From Pseudaminobacter soli (ex Zhang et al. 2022) (GTDB taxonomy: Bacteria > Pseudomonadota > Alphaproteobacteria > Rhizobiales > Rhizobiaceae): DNA of 64,000 bases. Location: assembly GCF_014595955.1 (NCBI RefSeq), contig NZ_JABVCF010000003.1, positions 1 to 64,000 on the forward strand, read 5' to 3'. Every line of letters begins with the position of its first letter. The first letter of the stretch is position 1. The position numbers and the translations under genes were made by a program. Below, piece by piece: positions 54,838 to 64,000 of this stretch. Below the pieces are notes generated by a model, which was given only the letters and a program-made list of their open reading frames with translations, was not told the origin of the DNA and did no database searches.

Positions 54838-55753
54838 AGCGCACCCGCGGGTCGACCACGGCATAGAGAATGTCTACGGCCAAGTTGAACAGGATCGTGA
54901 AGATGGCGATCACGACCACCGTGCCCATGACCAGCGTGTAGTCGCGGTTCAGCGCGGCATCGACGAAATAGCGGCCGACGCCCGGTATGGCGAAGATCGT
55001 CTCCACGACGATCGAGCCCGTGAGCAGCGCTGCCGCCGCCGGCCCGGCATAGGAGATGATCGGCAGCAGCGCGCCTCTTAGAGCATGCCGCACCACCACC
55101 GACCATTCCGACAGTCCAAGCGCGCGTGCGGTGCGGATGTGATGGGAGCGAAGCGATTCGATCATCGAGCCGCGCATCAGGCGGGCGACGATGGCGATCT
55201 GCGGCAACGATAGAGTGATCACCGGACCAATCTTGTTGACGAACGCGCCTCCCCCCCAACCGCCGATCGGCAGCAGGGTCCAGGTGAGCCCGAAGACGAG
55301 TTGGATGATCGGGGCGATGACGAAGGTCGGGATCGTACTGCCGGCTGCGGCGGTAGCGATCACCGCGTAGTCGGCGGTGCGATTCTGGTTGAGCGCAGCG
55401 ATCACGCCGAGCGTGCCGCCGACGATCAGGGCTAGGATCAGCGCCGAGGTGCCGATCTGTATCGAGACCGGCAGACCCTTCTCGAACAACTCGCGAACGG
55501 TGAAATCCGGCAGGTTGTAGCTCGGGCCGAAATCGCCTTTCAGCAGATTGCCGAGATAGCGGAGGTATTGCTCCCAGAGCGGATCATCGAGCCCGTAGGC
55601 CCTCTCGAGATTGGCCTTCACTTCCGGCGAAAGGCCGCGTTCCTGGTTGAACGGCCCGCCGGGCGCGACCCGGATCAGGAAGAAGGACAGGGTGATGATG
55701 ACGAAAAGCGTCGGAATGGCCGTGAGCAGCCGCCGGACGACGAAAATCAGCAT
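54830..55753 (-). CDS. Oligopeptide ABC transporter permease (OppB type)
   Basis: A 307-aa permease with six hydrophobic segments, FFLIRVAPGGPFNQE in the OppB periplasmic loop, and the EAA motif HIRTARALGLSEWSVVVRHAL. The start at 55753 (MLIFVVRRLLTAIPTLFVII) fits the OppB N-terminus. It is second in the operon, separated from oppA by a strong hairpin. Confidence 0.93.
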   Translation of the reverse strand: MLIFVVRRLLTAIPTLFVIITLSFFLIRVAPGGPFNQERGLSPEVKANLERAYGLDDPLWEQYLRYLGNLLKGDFGPSYNLPDFTVRELFEKGLPVSIQIGTSALILALIVGGTLGVIAALNQNRTADYAVIATAAAGSTIPTFVIAPIIQLVFGLTWTLLPIGGWGGGAFVNKIGPVITLSLPQIAIVARLMRGSMIESLRSHHIRTARALGLSEWSVVVRHALRGALLPIISYAGPAAAALLTGSIVVETIFAIPGVGRYFVDAALNRDYTLVMGTVVVIAIFTILFNLAVDILYAVVDPRVRYD

Positions 55754-55775
55754 GATCGCAAGACCTTGGAATGAA

Positions 55776-55819
55776 GTCCGCAAGCCGCCCCGCGAGAGCG
55801 GGGCGGCGATGCTGCGGAC
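55776..55819 (-). other. Strong intercistronic hairpin between oppA and oppB
   Basis: A 10-bp perfect GC stem GCCGCCCCGC/GCGGGGCGGC with a GAGA tetraloop (55784-55807). It is extended by an outer GTCCGCA/TGCGGAC stem (55776-55782 and 55813-55819). It has no T-run, so it is more likely an mRNA-stabilising or attenuating element than a terminator. It would favour high binding-protein levels over permease. Confidence 0.7.
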
Positions 55820-55822
55820 ATC

Positions 55823-57421
55823 CTATTCGGTCTTGCTGATGAAGCGCGAGGGGTGGACGTCCATGACGTTGTCCTCGAAGCCCACAAGCTTCGGCGAGAC
55901 GATGTTGTGGAAGCTGTAGTAGAGCAACGGAATGTTGCCGACCTCGTCGATGAGGATGCGCTCGGCTTCGGACAGCAGCTTCAGCCGTTCTTCCGGATTG
56001 CCCCCGGCGGCAGCGGCCTTAGCCATTGCCTCCTCGTACTTCGGGCTGTCGTAGTTCGAATAGTTGTTGCCGCTTGCCTTCAGCGAAATGCCGAGGAAAG
56101 TCTCGGGATCCTGGTAGTCGGCGATCCAGCCGGCGCGAGCGACGTCGTAGTCGCCCTTCTGCTCAAGATGGCCGTAATGGGTCTTGGTGTCGGTGTTGAG
56201 CAGCGTCACTTCGATGCCGAGCGGCTTCAGTTGCTCCTGGATGGCGACCGCCGTGTTCTTGTGGTTCTCCGAGGTGTTGTAGCGGATTTCCATCTTCAGC
56301 GGCTTTTCCGGCGTGTAGCCGAGCTTCTCGAGAATCTTCTTGGCCTCGTCCTCGCGGTCGATCTGCGACATCTCGGCGAACTTGGCCATCGCCGGGGTGT
56401 AGCCCTCGATGCCCGGGGGCACCATGGAATAGCCAGGGAACATCGAATTGCCCCAGACCTTCTCGGCCAGGAAGTCGCGATCGATCGCTTCCGAAATGGC
56501 CGTCCGCAGTTCGACATTATCCCACGGCGCCTTGTCGGTCTTGATCGCGTAATAGTAGGTGCCAAGATAGGGCGCGACGCGAATCTGGTCGCCGAACTTG
56601 GCTTTCAAGTCTGAAAGCTGCTCGGTCGGCAGGTCGTCATAGCTGTCGAGTTCGCCAGCTTCGAAGCGCTTCATCGCCGAGGAACGGTCCTCGGTCGGGA
56701 TGAAGTTGACCACGTCGATCTTGACGTTGTCCGCATCGTGGAATTTCGGGTTCTTGACCATCTTGATGTGGTCGTTCGGGACCCATTCGGCGAGCGTGTA
56801 GGCGCCGTTCGAAATCAGATTGCCGGGCTTGATCCAGTCGGCGCCCAGCTTCTCGATCGAGGCCTTGTTCACGGGGTAGGCCGCCTGGTGGGTGAGCATC
56901 TCCAGGAAATACGGCGTCGGAGCCTTGAGCGTGATCTCCAGCGTGTTGGCATCGACCGCCTTGACGCCCATGTCTTCCGGCTTGCCTTTGCCGGCGTTGA
57001 CCTCCTCGGCGTTCACAATCGGATAGAGCATCGAGGCATATTCGGCGCCCGTGGCGGGATCCTCGAGGCGGCGGAAGGAATAGACGAAATCTTCCGCAGT
57101 CACCGGGCTGCCGTCAGACCAGGCAGCACCCTGCCGAATCTTGAAGATGTAGACCTTGCCGTCGTCCGAGACGGTCCAGCTCTCCGCGGCGCCGGGGATC
57201 AACTCGGCCTTGGCGTCCTGCATCACCAGGCCTTCGAACAGATCGCGCAGGACATGCGCTTCATAGACCGTCGAGGTCTTGTGCGGATCGACGGTTTCCG
57301 GCTCGGCGGCACTGCCGCGATTGTAAACGACTTCAGCCCAGGCCGGCGCAACGATGACGCCATTGGCCAATACAAGACCGGCCGCGAAGACCGATGCTTT
57401 CAGCAGGTTCCTGATTTGCAT
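55823..57421 (-). CDS. oppA: Oligopeptide ABC transporter substrate-binding protein
   Basis: A 532-aa SBP family 5 protein. The signal peptide (MQIRNLLKASVFAAGLVLAN) is cut near AWA. The mature protein begins VVYNRGSAAEPETVDPHKTS, the classic OppA start. AWSDGSPVTAEDFVYSFRRL and VRFGPVHG-like peptide-contacting regions follow, and the protein ends GFEDNVMDVHPSRFISKTE. It is first in the operon. The 180-base upstream gap should hold the promoter. Confidence 0.93.
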   Translation of the reverse strand: MQIRNLLKASVFAAGLVLANGVIVAPAWAEVVYNRGSAAEPETVDPHKTSTVYEAHVLRDLFEGLVMQDAKAELIPGAAESWTVSDDGKVYIFKIRQGAAWSDGSPVTAEDFVYSFRRLEDPATGAEYASMLYPIVNAEEVNAGKGKPEDMGVKAVDANTLEITLKAPTPYFLEMLTHQAAYPVNKASIEKLGADWIKPGNLISNGAYTLAEWVPNDHIKMVKNPKFHDADNVKIDVVNFIPTEDRSSAMKRFEAGELDSYDDLPTEQLSDLKAKFGDQIRVAPYLGTYYYAIKTDKAPWDNVELRTAISEAIDRDFLAEKVWGNSMFPGYSMVPPGIEGYTPAMAKFAEMSQIDREDEAKKILEKLGYTPEKPLKMEIRYNTSENHKNTAVAIQEQLKPLGIEVTLLNTDTKTHYGHLEQKGDYDVARAGWIADYQDPETFLGISLKASGNNYSNYDSPKYEEAMAKAAAAGGNPEERLKLLSEAERILIDEVGNIPLLYYSFHNIVSPKLVGFEDNVMDVHPSRFISKTE

Positions 57422-57605
57422 GCTGTTGAACTCCCATTTTTGCCAGAGCCCCCTCTGCCCCGGCGGTTTCCTCCGACGCTGGCATCTTTGCCTAGCGTTA
57501 CCAATCTTCGCCGGTACTTGCCGGACGTTTTCGTGGCGCCGACAGTAACACCGACATATCTCATTTCAACTGCGACGAATCTAACGTTACGGAAACCGAC
57601 TTCTT

Positions 57606-59233
57606 TCAGGGCGTGCAACCAGTTCGTCCGACGAAAACGCCCAGTCCCGCCAAGCTCAAGAGACCCGCCTCGACGCGCCCATGCGCGCCCGGAAGGGGCA
57701 GTGCCGCGATGCCTACGGCCTCCGCCGGGACTGCGAAATCCACAGGCGATTGCGAGAAGTTAAAGACGCAGAGCAGCCTCTCGTTCTCGAAGCTGCGCAG
57801 GAACATTAGAACGCCCTTGGGAGAGTCCAGCAGATGGATCGAACCCTTGACGAGCGGAAGTTCCTGCTTACGGAAAGCAAACACCTGCCGATAAAGCGAA
57901 AGCACGGAGTCCGGATCGCCGTCCTGCCGATCCACGGCGCGCGAGCGGTGCTGGTCCGGAACGGGCAGCCAAGGCAGCCCGCTCGTAAAGCCTGCGTGTC
58001 CGGCGCCGCTTTCCCACGGCATCGGCGTGCGGCAGCCGTCGCGCCCCTTAAACCCAGGCCAGAAGCGGATGCCGTAGGGATCACGCAGGTCCTCGAACGC
58101 CAGTTCCGCTTCCTCCAGCCCAAGTTCCTCGCCCTGGTAGATGCAGATCGAGCCGCGCAGGCAGGCGAGAAGCGCAATGGCGAACCTGGCGATTGCCTCC
58201 GGCGAGCCGCCCGGCTTGGTCCAGCGCGTCACGTGCCGGTTCACGTCGTGATTGGAGAAGGCCCAGCAGATCCAGCCATCCTTCACGATGGCTTCGAACG
58301 CCCTGATGCGCTTCGCCACGAACTCGGCGGAGAAATCCGGTCCAAGCATGTCGAAGGTGTAGCACATGTGGAGCTTGTCGCCCCCGGAAGTGTAAGCGGC
58401 CACCGTCTTCAGCGAACGCCTGCCGTCGCCCACCTCCCCCACCGACGTGCGGTCCTCATACTCGTCGAGCAGAGCGCGGAAGCGCCTGAGGAAGGCGAGG
58501 TTCTCCGGTCGGGTCTTGTCGTAGAGGTGGTTCTGGTACTCGTAGGGGTTGGTCTGCCGCGCCTTCTGCGCGTCGGTCATGCGGAGGGGCGGATTGTCGC
58601 GAAGCCGCCGGTCGTGAACGTAGAAGTTCACCGTGTCCAGCCTGAACCCGTCTACCCCGCGGTCCAGCCAGAACCGCACGGTGTCGAGCAGCGCCTCCTG
58701 GACCTTCGGATTGTGGAAGTTGAGGTCCGGCTGCGAGGTCAGGAAATTGTGCAGATAGTACTGCTTGCGTACCGAGTCCCATTCCCAAGCCGGCCCTCCG
58801 AAGTTCGACAGCCAGTTGTTCGGCGCCCCGCCGTCAGGCTTCGGGTCGGCCCAGACGAACCAGTCAGCCTTCGGGTTGGTGCGGCTGGCGCGGCTTTCGA
58901 CGAACCAGGGATGCCGGTCGGAGGTGTGGGACAGCACCTGGTCGATGATGATCTTCAGGCCAAGCCTGTGTGCTTGCGCGACCATCTCGTCGAAGTCGTC
59001 CAGCGTGCCGAACATCGGATCGACGGCGCAATAGTCGGACACGTCATAGCCCATGTCCGCCATCGGCGACTTGAAGAAGGGCGACAGCCAGATCGCCTCT
59101 ACGCCGAGCGACGCGATGTGCGGGAGTCGCCGCGAGATGCCCTTGAGATCGCCCAGCCCGTCGCCATTGGTGTCCTGATAGGATCTTGGATAGACCTGAT
59201 AGATTGCGGCGCCCCGCCACCAATCCGGATCGC

Positions 59234-59237
<4 letters not shown>
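57606..59237 (-). CDS. Alpha-glucosidase, glycoside hydrolase family 13
   Basis: A 543-aa cytoplasmic-type GH13 enzyme with the four conserved regions: DQVLSHTSD, GFRLDTVNFY (nucleophile Asp201), VGEVGD (acid/base Glu268) and FSNHDVNR (Asp331). WWRGAAIYQVYPRSYQDTNG at the N-terminus marks the AglA/oligo-1,6-glucosidase group. It hydrolyses maltose or isomaltose-type sugars. It overlaps the glgX gene by 4 bases (ATGA), so it is in the glycogen operon. Confidence 0.92.
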
Positions 59238-61234
<1,997 letters not shown>

Positions 61235-61286
61235 GGAGACTTAGACGTGGGGTAGAGGCAGCGCGCCAGGCTCGCGGCCGGCGCTT

Positions 61287-61341
61287 CCTCTCCCCCGTCG
61301 ATCTGGGGAGAGGTGGTCGGCGAAGCCGACCGAAGTGGGGG
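61287..61341. repeat. Rhizobial-type palindromic repeat unit between pgm and glgX
   Basis: Two perfect hairpins lie in tandem: CCTCTCCCC/GGGGAGAGG (61287-61295 and 61305-61313) and GGTCGGC/GCCGACC (61315-61321 and 61325-61331). They are followed by GAAGTGGGGG. This is the familiar 'CCTCTCCCC...GGAGAGGTGGTCGGC' interspersed element of rhizobial chromosomes. Confidence 0.75.
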
Positions 61342-61401
61342 TCGAACCCAAATGCAATTGACCTGCCCCACCAGGGGGAAGATTCGCCGTCACTGCCATC
61401 C

Positions 61402-64000
<2,599 letters not shown>

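Noticed and set aside
61320-61380. tRNA-like GGTCGAACCC sequence
   Set aside because: It belongs to the palindromic repeat and no cloverleaf can be formed.

Overview
The window is chromosomal-looking DNA of high GC from an alphaproteobacterium of the order Hyphomicrobiales. It most resembles the Phyllobacteriaceae (Mesorhizobium-like). This rests on rhizobial hallmarks read directly from the sequence: a MucR/Ros regulator with the Cys-to-Asp finger, a TIGR03808-type Tat repeat protein, DUF1491, DUF2336 and DUF5330 proteins, a CtrA-type TTAA-N7-TTAA box, BetI/BetA, a GlgA-Pgm pair and rhizobial-type palindromic intergenic repeats. The species cannot be fixed from the sequence alone.

Positions 1-4750 form an accessory patch of lower GC. 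It holds one end of an IS21-type element that truncates a gene, and a two-gene cassette of unknown function (a 311-aa soluble protein and a 161-aa four-helix membrane protein). An IS1595-type transposase gene and small orphan genes follow, then a decayed second IS1595-type copy. From 4755 the DNA becomes ordinary core genome. This part carries an MHYT-GGDEF-EAL c-di-GMP protein, a ribose-type sugar ABC transporter, a PBP1A-type peptidoglycan synthase, DUF1214/DUF1254 proteins, a DivJ-like histidine kinase with a CtrA box upstream, SufE, a DnaA-domain-IV regulator and MucR.

Positions 23000-47000 are mainly metabolism and stress. They include oligopeptidase B, an HxlR/GST divergent pair, two c-type cytochromes, superoxide dismutase, a branched-chain aminotransferase, a haloacid dehalogenase, an L,D-transpeptidase and a HerA-like ATPase. 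They continue with both methylmalonyl-CoA mutase subunits, a GreA-like factor, a rhizobial-type asparaginase and an SDR-thiolase pair. The last unit is a betI-led operon in which a GST and a threonine dehydratase-like enzyme lie between betI and betA, with no betB or betC.

Positions 48250-49390 are a second accessory spot. A tRNA-Pro(CGG) gene is followed by a decayed IS481-type transposase end. On the opposite strand, two tandem serine-type tRNA genes run into their own intrinsic terminator. One of these folds as an 8/4 cloverleaf, the unusual architecture described for allo-tRNAs, and is the most intriguing single object in the window. It is followed by about 550 bases with no convincing gene.

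The right end carries an OmpA-like protein, a tandem DUF1259 protein, a small glycine-zipper lipoprotein and a complete oligopeptide ABC transporter (oppA-oppB-oppC-oppDF order). It closes with a glycogen/maltodextrin gene run (glgA-pgm, then glgX and a GH13 alpha-glucosidase), all on the minus strand. glgA runs off the window edge.
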